This document shows, piece after piece, positions 11,416-23,188 of a stretch of DNA of 64,000 nt. Under the pieces are notes generated by a model, which made no database searches, was not told the origin of the DNA, and was given only the letters and a program-made list of their open reading frames with translations. Source of the DNA: Nicotiana tabacum (lineage: Eukaryota > Streptophyta > Magnoliopsida > Solanales > Solanaceae); the NCBI RefSeq assembly GCF_000715075.1, contig NC_134093.1, positions 98,874,826 through 98,938,825 of the forward strand, written 5' to 3'. The position numbers and the translations under genes were made by a program. Numbering within the stretch: the first letter of the stretch is position 1; every line of letters starts with the position of its first letter.

Positions 11416-11428
11416 AAGTTTGGGGGAG
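11416..11428 (+). other. Polypurine tract of Athila-1
   Basis: AAGTTTGGGGGAG lies immediately upstream of the 3' LTR start TGATAAGTGGGG at 11430. The minus-strand Athila LTR starts with the matching TGATAAGTAGGG, which fixes the boundary. Confidence 0.88.
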
Positions 11429-11624
11429 TTGATAAGTGGGGATTTTGACTACTTATTAGAGCCTTTTAGCTTTTGTTTTAGTCCAAAAGCGCTTAATTGT
11501 GTTCTCGAAAACTGATGAAATGTACTTAATTCTAGGAATATTGGAAGATGAGCTCCCGAGATGAAATCCAACTCGAGAAGGAGTAATCTGAACTCAAGGA
11601 CAAAAACAGGCACAAAAGCTCAAA

Positions 11625-11722
11625 GTGCGGACCACAGAATATCATTTGCGGCCGCAGGTCGTGAAGCAATTCCATCAGAGAATGTTACAAGATGCGGACC
11701 GTACACAAATTGTGTGGCTGCA
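11625..11722. repeat. CpG-palindrome array of the Athila-1 3' LTR, truncated
   Basis: Units GTGCGGACCACAG, TTGCGGCCGCAG, ATGCGGACCGTAC and GTGTGGCTGCAG. The array stops where the foreign LTR begins at 11731. The full version in the other Athila LTR is about 400 bp. Confidence 0.75.
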
Positions 11723-12413
11723 GAAGCTGGGTTACGACCCGGAATTTCCACCTTCGGGACTGTGATGGCGCCTAACATTTCACTTGCTAGGCAAGCCAAC
11801 ATTAGAGAACCGTTAAGTCAATTATTATTCAATTCAATAGATACAGTAAATTAAACAAAAATGAAATAAAACTGAGTGCGGAATAACATAAATGCCCATA
11901 ATATCTACTACAAATCGGATATGGAGTCACAACTCACATTCTCCTAAGATTTTCTACAAACAGAGTCTAAAAGAAATACAACTGTTCTGAATGAGAAGAA
12001 ACAGTAAAATAGGAAAATAGAAGGGGACTCCAAGGTTTGCGGATGCCAGCAAATCTACCTCAAGTCTCCCTTAAGCAAGTCCAAGCTGCTACGCCTCACG
12101 AACAGCTAGGGCCGGTACCAAAATCTGCACAAGAATTGTAGAGTGTAGTATGAGTACAACCGACCCCATGTACTCATAAGTGTCGAGCCTAACCTCGACG
12201 AAGTAGTGACGAGGCTATGACAAGACACCCACATAATAAACCTGTGCAAATAACAGTATATGTACAAGGTAACAACAAATAACAACTAAATATGTACTAT
12301 TGGGAGGGGGACATGCTAAATGGGGTACAAGATATAAGAGATACAACAAAAATAATAACCCGAAATAGTCAATATGCCTTCAACCAATAAAACAATTAAG
12401 CACAACGAAGAAA

Positions 12414-12640
12414 ATTGCACGGTATCACCCTTCGTGCTTTTACTTTTACCTCACAATGAAACAATGATACTGCACGACATCACCCTTCGTGCTTTTACTC
12501 TCACTCTCAATTTAAATCAATAGATACGGCACGGCATCACCCTTCATGCATTAACTCTCATAACATGGTACGGCATCACCCTTCGTGCATTAACACTCAC
12601 AATATGGCACGACATCACCCTTCGTGCTTTAACACTCTCC
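12414..12640. repeat. Minisatellite with self-complementary unit
   Basis: Five copies of a unit reading GCACG..CATCACCCTTCGTGC followed by TTTAACTCTC-like spacers, at irregular 35-60 bp spacing. Each unit has the inverted pair GCACG and CGTGC, so the transcript could form small stems. It lies near the U5 side of the minus-strand LTR. Confidence 0.75.
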
Positions 12641-13400
12641 CTTACCACATAACAATGAACAAGCAATAATAGGGAGATAGGATCAACAAGAACAAGCCTT
12701 ACTTCAACAATGGTTCCACAATACCAATCTCAACTTTGGAATTAATACTCAATTATCACAAAGACCCATAAACACGCTAAGAACGATCAGTTTAACAAAT
12801 AACTAGCCTAAGCATGGATAACACGATCAAAGTAAGCAATAATTACAAGGAACATGTCCCACCGCATGCTTTAACCCGGCAACAACGCATAAGTACTCGT
12901 CACCTCACATATACGTTGTATCAAATATCTAAACATGTAGCAAATAGACAAACAAGTCCTTACCCCTCAAGTCAAGGTTAACCACGACACTTACCTCGCT
13001 CCAAAGGTCCACTCAAAGCTCAATCACAGCTTTGCCTTTCAAATAAGCCTCTGAACCAATAGAATCTAACAAATTACCAACCAAATGATTCAAATTGAGC
13101 CTTAGGAACTACTCACGATGCAAAGGATTCAATTTAGGTCATTATTAAAAAAGTCAACAAAAGTAAACCCCCGAACCTGCTTGGTCCAATCCCGAAATTC
13201 GGACCAAAACCCGATTATCCATTCACCCCCGAGCTCGGTTATGTAATTTATTTTGGAATCTGACCTCAATTTGAGGTCTAAATCCCCATTTTATAAAAAT
13301 CCCTAATTCTACCCAAAACTCCCAATTCTCACCATGAAAACACAAGATTTTAGGTTGAAATCTTAGGAAATGAAATGAAAGATTGAAAAAAACTAGTTTA

Positions 13401-13412
13401 GAATCACTTACC
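13401..13412 (-). promoter_or_regulatory. Splice-donor-like GGTAAGTGATTC
   Basis: On the minus strand GGTAAGTGATTC lies about 140 bp downstream (in LTR sense) of the CpG array. The same twelve bases occur in the plus-strand LTR at 47082-47093, also downstream of an array. Confidence 0.5.
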
Positions 13413-13547
13413 AATGATTTGGGGAAGAAGAGTTCTTTGAAAAATCGCTTCTAGGGTTTCTAAGTTTGAACATTTGAGAGAATGAACACAAATCTCGTTT
13501 AACTCCCATTTTGATCAGTTGCAGATGTTGCATTTGTGACCTGGGAT

Positions 13548-13850
13548 TCGCAAATGCGAACACCGCAAATGCGAAGAAACTATCGCAATTGTGAAGTCCA
13601 TCCCATCTTTTCTTTCATCGTATTTGCGATGAATGGTTCACAAATGCGAACTTTGATCTTCCGCAAGTGCGACCGTTTGATCGCAATAGCGATTTTGTAC
13701 AACCCTCTGACCCACTTCGCAAATGCGAAGATTTGTTCGCAAATGCGAACTTGAGGTGCTCCAGCTACTCTTCATAAATGCGATGAGTTGCTCGCAAATG
13801 CGAACCCATCAGAGGTCGCAAATGTGAAGCCTGACCTCGTAAATGCGAGA
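13548..13850. repeat. CpG-palindrome array, TTCGCAAATGCGAA type
   Basis: Some fifteen CGCAAATGCGAA-type palindromes, many perfect, spaced 10-30 bp, for example at 13547-13560, 13730-13750 and 13785-13802. The plus-strand frame at 13536-13754 is an artefact. Confidence 0.85.
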
Positions 13851-14256
13851 TCAAAGGCCTGCACCAGAACTGAAACACACCAGCAATATTTCTAAGTCCA
13901 ATTACACTTTGTGGCCTATCCGAAACTCACCCGAGCCCTCGGGACTCTAAACCAAATATGCACAGAAGTTTAAAAATATCATACGAACTTGCTCGTGAGA
14001 TCAAATAACCAAAATAATACTTAGAACTATGAATCGGACACCAAAATCAAATAAAATTTTCAAGAAACTTTAGAATTGTAATATTAACAACCAGATGTCC
14101 GAATCACGTCAAACCAACTCCGTTTCTCCCCAAATTTGATAGACAAGTCATAAATATAGTATTGGACCTATATTTAAAGTATTGGACCTATATTCACGTC
14201 AAACCAACTCCGCATAACCTCCGAAAGGGCATTTTTGTTCAAAAATTCCAACTTTG

Positions 14257-14266
14257 TATAAATAGA
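14257..14266 (+). promoter_or_regulatory. TATA box of the Athila LTR
   Basis: TATAAATAGA lies in the retained downstream part of the 3' LTR. The minus-strand Athila LTR has the identical box at 23138-23147. It should set the start of element transcription. Confidence 0.7.
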
Positions 14267-15178
14267 AGAGTTTCACTTTTTTAGGTTAACTTTTGACATC
14301 AGCTACTACAGTAGACGATTTATTTTGTAATTTTTAGTAGTTTTTGCTATTTTGAATATTGATTTCATCATTTTAATTATCCATTTGGGTTTAATTATCA
14401 TTTCATCTCCTGTTTCTTCTAGTTTAAGCATGAGTAGCTAAACTTTCACTAGGGTAGTGACTCAACCCTAGTGTGTAAACTTAATGGTTGTTTGATTTAT
14501 TGCTTGTTTATGGTTGAGTGTTTATTATCTAGCCTTGTTCTTATTTTTATTTGAAGAATTAATGGATGCAAACATTAATTCATGCATATTTGACTTAATC
14601 TCTACTTGAGAAAGAGAGATATAGTCTAGGAAAACTTGGCTAGCAAGAAATTAGGTTAATCAAGAGATTGTTAAGCCCAATTAAAGGGTTGAACCTAGAG
14701 ATAGTAAAACCCGACTTGAGCTTCTTATCAACTATTTTGTTCAATACCCATTTGGACTTGAGAAAGCCAAATTGGAAAAAATCATTCCCTGACCGAGAGG
14801 TATTGAGTGGGTACTTGAGTGTTGATAGATAGAATACACCCCGACTAATAAAACAAGCTTTAAAGTTTACAACTTATTAGGCAAACACCTAAGTGAAGGT
14901 CATAGTCCTAGGACTTTTATATCATTTGGAAAATAACAAAAATAATTTTCTAATTTCATTCTTTGAATCGCAATCGTAGTTTAGTTTAGATTTTTAAACA
15001 AAACCAAATATTGCGGAAGTAAAAAATTTAGATATACAAACTCACGTGCTAAGATATATACTACTAACACCCATCCATATAGCTCCCTACGGAATTCGAC
15101 CCCGACTCTTGTTGGGTATTACTATTGCATCGACCGTTTTCATAACCTTAAAGTGAGGAGTGAAATTGAACGAGATCA

Positions 15179-15987
15179 AAGTTCTTGACTCTCTGTGTGA
15201 CTATCAGTCGACTGAAGTTAATGGTCAGTGACTTCTTCATGAGTATCCTCAATTGCTTGAACAGATTTTGGAACTATTACAATTTATTCATCATCGGGAG
15301 GTTTTTTGCTTCTCAAAGAGTGGTTAGTATCAATAAATACAACATGAACAGACTCTTTAATACATAAAGTACATTTATTATAAACTCTATATGCTGTACT
15401 TGAGGGAGAGAACCCAAGAAAAATACCTTCGTCGTTTTTTGGATCAAACTTACCAAGGTTGTTCTTTCCATTATTGTGATAAATCATTTGCATCCAAACG
15501 TAGGAAAAAAAACTTATGTTGGGTCTTTTACTTTTCCACATATCATAGGGTGTTTTTATGATAATAGGCCTTATCAAATATCTATTGATGATATGACATG
15601 TAGTACTTACTGCTTCAACCCAGAAATGGTGTGGAAGTGAGTTTTCTAAAATCATGCTCCTTGCCAAATCTTGAAGAGTTATGTTTTTGCGTTCCACTAC
15701 TCTATTTTGTTGTGGTGATCTAGGGGATGATAAATTGTGGGAGATTTCTTGGTCATTGCAGAAATTTTCGAATGCTTCGCTTTCAAATTTTCCTCCATGA
15801 TCACTTCTTATGGAAGTAATGCAATACCCCTTTTGTCGGTGAACCTTCTTGCAGAAGACTTCAAAGTTCCTTAGTACTTTATCTTTATGACTCAAGAAAA
15901 TAACCTAGGTAAATCGTGAAAAATCATCTACTATAACAAAAGTATATTTTCTACCACCAATGCCAGCAGTCCTAGTTGGATGAAAAA
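15179..15987 (-). pseudogene. Copia-1 integrase, C-terminal two thirds, broken
   Basis: Minus-strand Ty1/copia integrase. The core is readable from KYTFVIVDDFSRFT (a TAG near 15905 replaces the tryptophan of FTWV), through SDHGGKFESEAFENFC and SPQQNRVVERKNITLQDLARSM, to the C-terminal GIFLGFSPSSTAYRVYNK. The D,D,E residues appear present. The RT and RNase H half is absent because Athila-1 abuts at 15178. The N-terminal side continues after the solo LTR, at 18063. Confidence 0.85.
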
Positions 15988-18062
15988 TGTCATGCCCACC
16001 TAGGGAGGCGTGGCTGGCACCCGGTGTTGTACTAGCCCAAGCGAACCACTCTGTAACTCATTTGTTTTTCTTCTGTAACTATCATGGGCCAACATGGCCA
16101 TGACTCATAATGTATAACTATAAGTGGGCAAATGCTGTATCAATGAACCATAGTTCTTAAAACATGTATACATATGGGCCGTCAAGGCCTCTGACATATA
16201 TACAAAATGAACCTCTGTCTACAGAGCCTCTAAGATTATTTGACATCAAATGGTATAGGATACCAGCCTACCCATAAGTCTGTAGCAAAACTCTGACACG
16301 ATGACTCATAGACTCGGTTACACTCCGAATGAGGTGGAGTCTTACCGATCCTTCGCTGAATGCTAACCTCGTCTACTATGAGGGCTCGTCAAACTGATTA
16401 CCTATACCTGCAGGCATGAAGGCAACATCCCCAACAAAAGGACGTAACTACGTATAATGTACCGAGTATGTAAGGCGGAACTGAAACATAACAATAAATC
16501 AATATTAATTAAAGACATATAAGAATCAACCTGAGTCTCTGAAGTGCCACCATATATGCATACTTATGATACTTATATATACAGTGCTTTTATTTGAGAC
16601 TCTTATCCATATCGTATGATACATGACTGTCCAACTGATCAGTGGTAACTGCCCGACCGGCCATAGCACGGTGGTAAATGCATGACTGCCCGACCAGCCA
16701 TAGCTCGGTGGTAAATGTGTAACTGCCCAATCGGCCGTAGCTCGGTGGTAAATGCATGACTGCCCGATTGGCCGTAGCTCGGTGGTAAATATATAACTGC
16801 CCAACCGACCGTAGCTCGGTGGTAAATGCGTGATACATATAATACCATTTTGAATATTAACATCTTTATCATATACCTCAATAGAGACTTAGGAACGTAC
16901 TTAGACATACTTGAATATAACTTTACAGGAATAAATAACATAGTCATCCTTAACTGCTAAGAGTAGAACCACTTATGGAATAGCATTACGTTTACGTATC
17001 GTTACTTGGATCATGCCAAAAGGAAATAAGGGATAGCCTTAACATACCTAAGTCGATTCTCTTAACAATCTCTCTAACACCCGTCAATCGCGACGAAACA
17101 TGTAACGGCGAGATTGAAATAGGAAAAAATCCATATAATATTCTTGAAAAAGATTGCACCGTACTCCTTTAGAATCGCAAAATCCCATTTCTATTACCTT
17201 ATGAAATCTCGTATGAATTCTCACGTTTTTGAATTCTTGAAGATCCATGAAAGCTCACGTTACTGAATTCTTGAAAGCTCGTGTTATTGAATGATGAAAG
17301 CTTACGTTATTGAAAGATGAAAGCTCACATTATTGAATTCTTGGAGATCATACTTTAGCATTTGATATATGCTAAAGTAGAAAAGCCTTTTATTGAATGG
17401 ATGTGGGGGCCACATAATAAGGCTTATTTTGCCCCCCAAATCTCTTAACATGCCATCTAATAATGTAAGCAAAGAGTCACCAAACATGGCTTGAGTTGCT
17501 GCCACGTTGGGGTTACCAAGTTTATCCAATAATTCCCTCATCTCCATAATTAATTAATTACTCACATAATTAAGAATTATTTTAAATTACTTAAAATACT
17601 ATTATTAAAATATTAAAATATGAATAAATCATGGTACCATATAAAATCAACACATACATTATTATTTCATTAAAACATCCATGTAAAAATACATATATTT
17701 TCTTAACTTCTAATTTTCCTAATCTCATATAAAGAGTACAAATTTTCGTACGCTTAATTCTTAAAATGGTAAAAGATAACCTTCTTTTCTTGTGAGAAAA
17801 TTATTTCTATCTTTACAATAAAGAAAATCTCATAAACTTTCTCATATTATGTGTATAATTTAAAGCATATTCAAAAGTAGTAATATTAATAACTATATAA
17901 AATCATATTTTTCAAACCCTATTTTACAAAAATGTTCCACTCAAAATATCATATCAAATGTATATAACAGTATCAAGGTTGTTAAACTTATGGGGTCTTA
18001 ATTCCTTCAAGCTCATATGGATTACTACGACTCATCGTAATATTAAAGTACGGGATGTAACA
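15988..18062 (-). mobile_element. Solo LTR inserted in Copia-1, TSD AAAAA
   Basis: Begins TGTCATGCCC and ends GATGTAACA. Five A residues flank it on each side (15983-15987 and 18063-18067), and Copia-1 coding sequence continues across. Orientation is taken from the ends: on the minus strand it reads TGTTACATCCC...GGCATGACA. Length 2075 bp, no internal genes. It contains a 37-bp minisatellite at 16625-16832. The rest, including 16840-17950, is AT-rich LTR with no gene. Confidence 0.9.
16625..16832. repeat. 37-bp minisatellite in the solo LTR
   Basis: The string ACTGCCC recurs at 16648, 16685, 16722, 16759 and 16796, exactly 37 bp apart, with GGCC(A/G)TAGCTCGGTGGTAA inside each unit. A degenerate sixth unit precedes them. 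The minus-strand frames with repeated YHRAT and GQSCIYH strings are by-products of the repeat. Confidence 0.92.
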
Positions 18063-18897
18063 AAAAAGGTCCATGTGCAACAATTGAAGAGGTTTTGTAG
18101 TAAAGACAATGGCTTTGATTTTAAAAGAAGATCTTGTTTGTTTACCTAATTGACATGCATCATAAATATGATCTTTTGAAAAATCTAATTTTGGAAGACC
18201 AATGACAAGATCCTATTTAGAAAGCTTTTGGATAGTATGCATGCTAGCATGACCTAATTTTATATGCCATACCCAATAATCATCAATTATGGTGCTAGAC
18301 ATAGTTGATTCAACATGACATCAATATTACTAAGGATGTAAGCATTTCTTCCTCTACTTCCAGATAGAATAACTTTACCTGATTCATCTTCGATAATCCA
18401 CCCATTTTTTTAAAAATGAACCTCATAGTCACTGCCACATACTTGATTGATGCTGAGCAGGTTGTACTCAAGTTCTTCTACAAGATAGGCTTCATCTATA
18501 TCACATGATGAACTTAGAGGGACTTTTCTAACTCCAATTACATTCCATTTTGATTTATCTCCAAACATGATTGATCCACCATCAAGCTTAGTGGCTAATT
18601 TAAAAAGTTATTTGTTACCTGTTATGTGTCCGAAATACGCACTATCAACATACTATTTTCCTTTTCAATTTTTTTTTTGCGGTGTTCCTGCAACAACAAA
18701 TTATTTATTTTTAAGTACCCAATCCTACTTGGGTCCTGATTTGTTACTTTTCTAGCTGTTTGCCTGATTTGTTGTCTTAGGTCGGCAAATCCAACTTCTA
18801 CTATTTTTATACCTGCAATGGTTATATATGTGACCAGATTTCTACAATAGAAACATGAGGTAGCACTAGAATTTCCGGGGGGTTTCTCACCTTTATT
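18063..18897 (-). pseudogene. Copia-1 protease, pre-integrase and integrase start, broken
   Basis: Reading the minus strand from 18897: a zinc-knuckle-like segment (CFYCRNL), a linker, the aspartic protease start VDSAYFGHITGNKELF near 18655 (DSA instead of the usual DSG), then FGDKSKWNVIGV, YNLLSINQVC and the GAG-pre-integrase segment WHIKLGHASMHTIQKLSK near 18270. It ends in the start of integrase at LQLLHMDLF. Several stops, no long open frame. Joins 15987 across the solo LTR. Confidence 0.8.
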
Positions 18898-19389
18898 TGT
18901 CACGACCCAAAATTTTCCTCCGTAGGATATCATGACGGCACCTAGTCTCTAAGACTAGGTCAGCCTATCAACATGCAAAATAATTACAATAATCATAAAT
19001 ATGATTAAAACTCAACAACTTAACATATAGAATTTGCCCAAAACTCGGCGAAAATACAAGTCACAAGCTCTAAGAATTTATTCTGAATATCTCTATACAT
19101 CAGAGTCTAATGAAGATAAGGGAAACAACACAATAAAGATAGAAGGAAACTCTGAGGTCTGCGGATATTGGCAGATATACCTTGAAGTCTCTGCATACAG
19201 CTAATTCACTGACACATGGTCTGGTAGGAAGTACCTGGATCTGTACAAAAAGATATGCATAAGCGTAACATGAGTACACCATAGTGGTACCCAATAAGTG
19301 CCAAGCCTAACCTCGGTAGAGTAGTGACGAGATCAAGTCAGGGCCCTACAGAGGGAGTAATAAGGAACATGGCAAAAGATTTAACAATG

Positions 19390-19444
<55 letters not shown>

Positions 19445-20198
19445 GGTATCTAGTGGTGTTTTAGTAGTGAGGCGATGTGTTTATGCTCGTCCCAAAGTTG
19501 GCGGTTCTTCTTTTGTGCTTGTGTGTATTTGTTAGAGGAAAGAGTATTGTATTCTCTAATTGTCTTATGCTAGTGAAGTGGTGGTTGATAGTTTTTTTTT
19601 AGGTGAAAAAATTATATGTTTAGTTAGAGGTATGTCCACTAAGAAGACCAGTTATTTGGTTTTTTATTAAACTGTCCATTCTGCGCTGCTAGTGTTGAAA
19701 CATTTGTACGTTTATGCCTATTTTTCTTATTCCTTGTCTTTAACCCTTTTTATCACTCCATATCTCAATATTTTAAAGTTCTTTTGTAAAGCAAAGCAAC
19801 CACAACATAGTATAATGGACATTGATAACATTGAAATGCACTTCAACTCAAATTTAAGAAATCCTTCTAAAAATGCCAACTTCCATAATAGGTGCCGAAA
19901 CGTTCCCAGGTCATCCAAAATTCGATCCGGACATACGCCCATGTCTAAAATCATCATACAAACCTGTTAGAACCTTCAAATCTCGATTGCGAGGTTGTTT
20001 ACTCAAAAATCCAACCTTAGTAAATTCTTCTAACTTAAAGCTTCCGAAATGAGAATTTTCAATCCAAATCATCTCTGAACTTCCGAAATTTCAATTCCGA
20101 CCATACGTACAAGTCATAATACCTGAAGTGAAGCCACTCATGGCCTCAAACTATTGAACGACGTGCTAGAGCTCAAAACGACCGGTCGGATCGTTACA
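18898..20198 (-). mobile_element. LTR (minus strand) at a rearranged junction
   Basis: Left end TGTCACGACCC and right end GGATCGTTACA are both LTR termini. The right part is the reverse complement of the start of the LTR at 39844 (shared GACCATACGTACAAGTCATAAT, which lies close to the LTR start). About 1.3 kb, no genes. The flanks do not form a target-site duplication (TTATT against ATTTT). On the right it abuts the truncated Athila-2 and not Copia-1, so deletion or recombination has occurred here. Confidence 0.75.
19391..19441. repeat. (TAA)n microsatellite
   Basis: About seventeen perfect TAA units inside the LTR. Confidence 0.98.
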
Positions 20199-22098
20199 AT
20201 TTTGCTTTGCAAGCCTTTGAGGGTATGGAGGAGGAGGCCTTGGCATTGGTGACTTAGCCTTTGGCACTACTGGTTCTGGTATGTCAATCACGTGCTCCCT
20301 AGACGGGTTCACCTCTTCTTGCGTCTCCTCCACATTTTCATCAATATCAATTCTCACTTCGTCATTAGCTTGAACCACATTACTTGGAATTTCATTTTGT
20401 TGAACCACAACATCATCATCCACAATTCTTCTCTGATTTGAGGTGGTTGCATATCCACCATTTCCACTTCTCGTAGTCACGGCCATAGCATGTCCCGTAT
20501 TATTCCCACCCTTTAGGTTCACCACCGTATCACTTGGTAATGCCCCTTAGGATGAGTGTTCAATGCTTGTGAGATTTGGCCAAGTTGAACCTCCAAATTG
20601 CGGATTGAAGTGTTGTGGGAGGCTAATTGAGCATCAGAGTTGGCATTTTTCTCCATCATTTGTTTGAACATATTTTCAATCAGTCCCATCTCATTGTTAG
20701 AAGAGCTCGGGCCTTGAGAAGGATAGGGAGGTGGATTGCTCGGTTGTTGGAACATCGGGGGGCCTTTGAAAACCCGACCCTTAGTTATTGTTGTTGTTCC
20801 ACCCTCCTTGATTACCTCCCCAATTACTTTGATTGTTGCCACCCCAATTGCATTGGTTTCCTTGATTATTCTAATTTTCTTGATTATTGTTATTTCCCCA
20901 ATTACCTTGATTGTTGTTGCCACCACTCCAATTGCCTTGGTGGCCTTGGTTGTTCCAATTTCCTTGATTTTCTTGTGATCTCCATTGTTGTTGATTTTGA
21001 GCATTGTTTCTTTGACCTTGATAATTGTTGACATATTGCACTTCTTCTTCTTGATCATTATACGAATTACCTTGGTCATACCCACTATCATCTTGCATGA
21101 ATTATTCTGGATGGCTTTGCCCTTGTTGACCTCTTTGCCGTCTCTTGTTCATCATCATATTTACGCCTTCCATCGCATTCACTTGTTTCGGCCCTTGAAC
21201 TTGTTACAGCTGAGCTTTGGCCAATTGGTTCATTGTGGTTGTTAATTGTGCGATAGCTTGCCCATGATCATGTAGTTCCTTGTGTAGGTGAATGACATTG
21301 GGGTCACCTTGCGGAATATTGGCCCTACTTTGCCATGCCGATGAGGTATCTGCCATCTCATCGAAAATTTCACAAGCTTCAGCATAAGGTGTGTTCATGA
21401 AGTTCCCGCCAGCGAGTTGATTTACCATACATTGATTTGTCGTGTTGATCCTCTTGTAGAAGGTTTGTTGGATCATGGCCTCGGTCATATCATTATTCGG
21501 GCACTCTTTAACCATGGTACGATATCTTTCCCAAATCTCGTGCAATGGCTCATTGGGATCTTGCTTGAACGCTAGAATTTCATCCCGTAGTATAGCCATA
21601 TGCCCCGGAGAGAAGTATTTGGCAATGAATTTTTCATCCAACTCATCCCATGTATGGATGGAATGATTGGGCAATCTCTCTAGCCAGTCCAATGCTTTTC
21701 CCCATAAAGAAAAGAGAAATATCCTCAACCTCAGCTCGCCCTCAGAAAAATTGGTTTGCTTGCTCCCCCAACAAATATCGACGAACCCCTTGAGATGCTT
21801 GTAAGCATTTTGATTTGGAGCCCCGGTGAAGAATCCATGTTGCTCAATTAGTGTAAGCATCACGTTGGTGATTTGGAAGTTGCCCGCCCTAATGCGGGGC
21901 GGGGACTATAGCATTTGCATAACCCTCATTCGGCAAAACCTGGTGCGCTGCCGCTCTTGGTGGAGGTGGGGGGAGCATTATCATGAGGCGGTCGACCTCG
22001 CCTATTTGCTTGAGGTTCAGGAAGAACCTCATCTCCTTGATCATCGTCCACTTCCTCCCCAATGGCAAATTACCAATGGGCTCGTTGCTGAGAGCCAT
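20199..22098 (-). pseudogene. Athila-2 gag, truncated and broken
   Basis: Start ATG 22098 (MALSNEPIGNLPLG) is preceded by a pyrimidine-rich string and TTGCTTGTAG, a good 3' splice-site candidate. The first 75 codons shift frame near 21890. Then 21863-21204 gives the gag core without a stop: FFTGAPNQNAYKHLKGFV, KALDWLERLPNHSIHTWDEL and MVKECPNNDM. A TAA near 21203 is followed by VNMMMNKRRQRGQQ, the NQGNW tract and EMGLIENMFKQMMEKNANSD. The last piece (20525-20200) is the acidic linker ending PPPPYPQRLAKQ. Stops are mostly TAA or TAG at Gln or Trp codons of the sister copy. Confidence 0.85.
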
Positions 22099-22197
22099 TC
22101 TCGTACCTACAAGCAATTCAAAAACAAAATTAGTGACTCGGAAGGAAAATAAGACAAATCACACAAAAACCTAGATATATAGCTAAATTCGTTTAAC

Positions 22198-22215
22198 TCC
22201 CCGGCAACGGCGCTA
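22198..22215 (-). other. Primer-binding site of Athila-2, tRNA-Asp type
   Basis: On the minus strand TAGCGCCGTTGCCGGGGA follows six bases after the LTR end. It matches the complement of the tRNA-Asp(GTC) 3' end in all but one position. Confidence 0.9.
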
Positions 22216-23111
22216 AAAAATTGATGTCGCCCAAACTCACACCACAAATATAAGTAGTGAGGTAGTCGAAGCAATAATAAAACCCAACGCAAGTCGGGGT
22301 CGAATCCTCAGGGAGTTAGAATTGGGATTAAGTATATATTTAGTGTAATTGTTTGATATGCCTTAGATTACACTTTCACATTCTTGTTTGTTATTTTTTC
22401 TTCTACTTTAAACTATTGATTGCAATTATAAAACTAGAAGACAATATTTTTGGTTTTGGTTGTTTTCCAATTGATAAAAGATCTAGGGTTGTGACTTCCA
22501 CCTAGGTAGTTACCTAATGAGTTGTAAACTCTAGGGCAAGTTTGATTGGTCGGGGTTATAATATAGCAATCACACGCAATTACCCACTCTATACCTCTCG
22601 ATAGTTTGAGTGATTTTGCCCAATTTGTCTTTCTCAAGTCCAAATGGGTATTGCACAAAACAAGTGACAAATGCTCAAGTCGGGTCTTACTATCTCTACA
22701 TTCAACCCCTTTAATTGGGGCTATCAATTTCTTGAGTTCACCCTACATTCTTGTTAGCTAAGTTTTCCTAGACTTAGTCACTCTTTCTCAAGTAGAGACT
22801 AAGTCAATTAGGCATGAATCAATGTTTGCAACCATTAATTCTTGAATTCAAGCAAGAACTAGGCTAAATATCACTAACTCAATCACAAACAAGTCCTAAA
22901 TCAAAAACCGATTAAGTACCCACACTAGGGTTGGGCCACAACCCTAGCTAGAAATTTAGCTACTCATGAAAAATAAAGAAATACAAGAAGAAATTAAGAT
23001 AGAATGCATAATAATTGCTTACGGAAAGAAAATCTAATGTTTAGAAGCTAATCTAGTACAATATTACTCAAAACAGTAAAGAAAAATGGCTCAGCTACTC
23101 TCCCAAAACAA

Positions 23112-23147
23112 AACTTACCCTAAAGATTACAAAACGTTCTATTTATA
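23112..23147 (-). promoter_or_regulatory. TATA box and splice-donor-like site, Athila-2 LTR
   Basis: Minus strand TATAAATAGA at 23147-23138 is followed about 20 bases later by AGGGTAAGTT (donor core 23119-23112). The corresponding place in Athila-1 reads AGGTTAACTT near 14282, a decayed form. TATA directly after the CpG array suggests the array is the proximal promoter. Confidence 0.55.
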
Positions 23148-23188
23148 CTAAACTGAAAATATCTGACAAAAATGCCTCTGTGGAGGTT

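Larger units (their letters stand above)
11731..14212 (-). mobile_element. Truncated LTR inserted in the Athila-1 3' LTR
   Basis: Left end GTTACGACCCGGAATTTCC with GATGGCGCC shortly after is the reverse complement of the LTR 3' end seen at 24806 and 29222, so the LTR lies on the minus strand. The right end lacks the usual TCGTTACA terminus. It stops at CGTCAAACCAACTCCG, a string also present at 14107-14122, so a local duplication and deletion removed the end. No clear target-site duplication. It holds a minisatellite (12414-12640), a CpG array (13548-13850) and a splice-donor-like site on the minus strand (13401-13412). No internal genes. Confidence 0.75.
1..15178 (+). mobile_element. Athila-like Ty3/gypsy LTR retrotransposon, 5' end outside the window
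   Basis: The sequence at 14669-15178 repeats 1-509 almost base for base, which defines the two LTRs. Between them lie a tRNA-Asp type primer site, gag, protease, reverse transcriptase, RNase H, integrase, an additional ORF in the env position, a polypurine tract and a 3' LTR. RT and integrase wording (FMDDFS, and a VFGKA segment after the integrase core) is that of the Athila lineage. The coding regions carry many stops and several frameshifts, so the copy is dead. Its right flank is minus-strand Copia-1 DNA, so it probably inserted into that older element. The matching left flank is not visible. Confidence 0.92.
11430..15178 (+). repeat. 3' LTR of Athila-1, interrupted
   Basis: Starts TGATAAGTGGGG and ends ATCA at 15178. 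The intact minus-strand relative (22222-23780) is 1559 bp. Here the LTR is split: 11430-11730 is the upstream part, ending inside the CpG array; 11731-14212 is foreign; 14213-15178 is the downstream part with TATA box and R-U5. The downstream part resumes at CATAACCTCCGAAAGGGC, which matches the other copy. Confidence 0.88.

Noticed and set aside
12414..12640. CRISPR-like spaced repeats
   Set aside because: Spacing irregular, units degenerate, plant LTR context, no cas genes; a minisatellite inside an LTR.
16526..16947. Overlapping minus-strand ORFs with repeated YHRAT and GQSCIYH strings
   Set aside because: By-products of the 37-bp minisatellite, open in three frames because the period is not a multiple of three and contains no stops.
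20736..21245. Plus-strand ORFs opposite Athila-2 gag
   Set aside because: Antisense shadows of the NQGNW tract and gag core.
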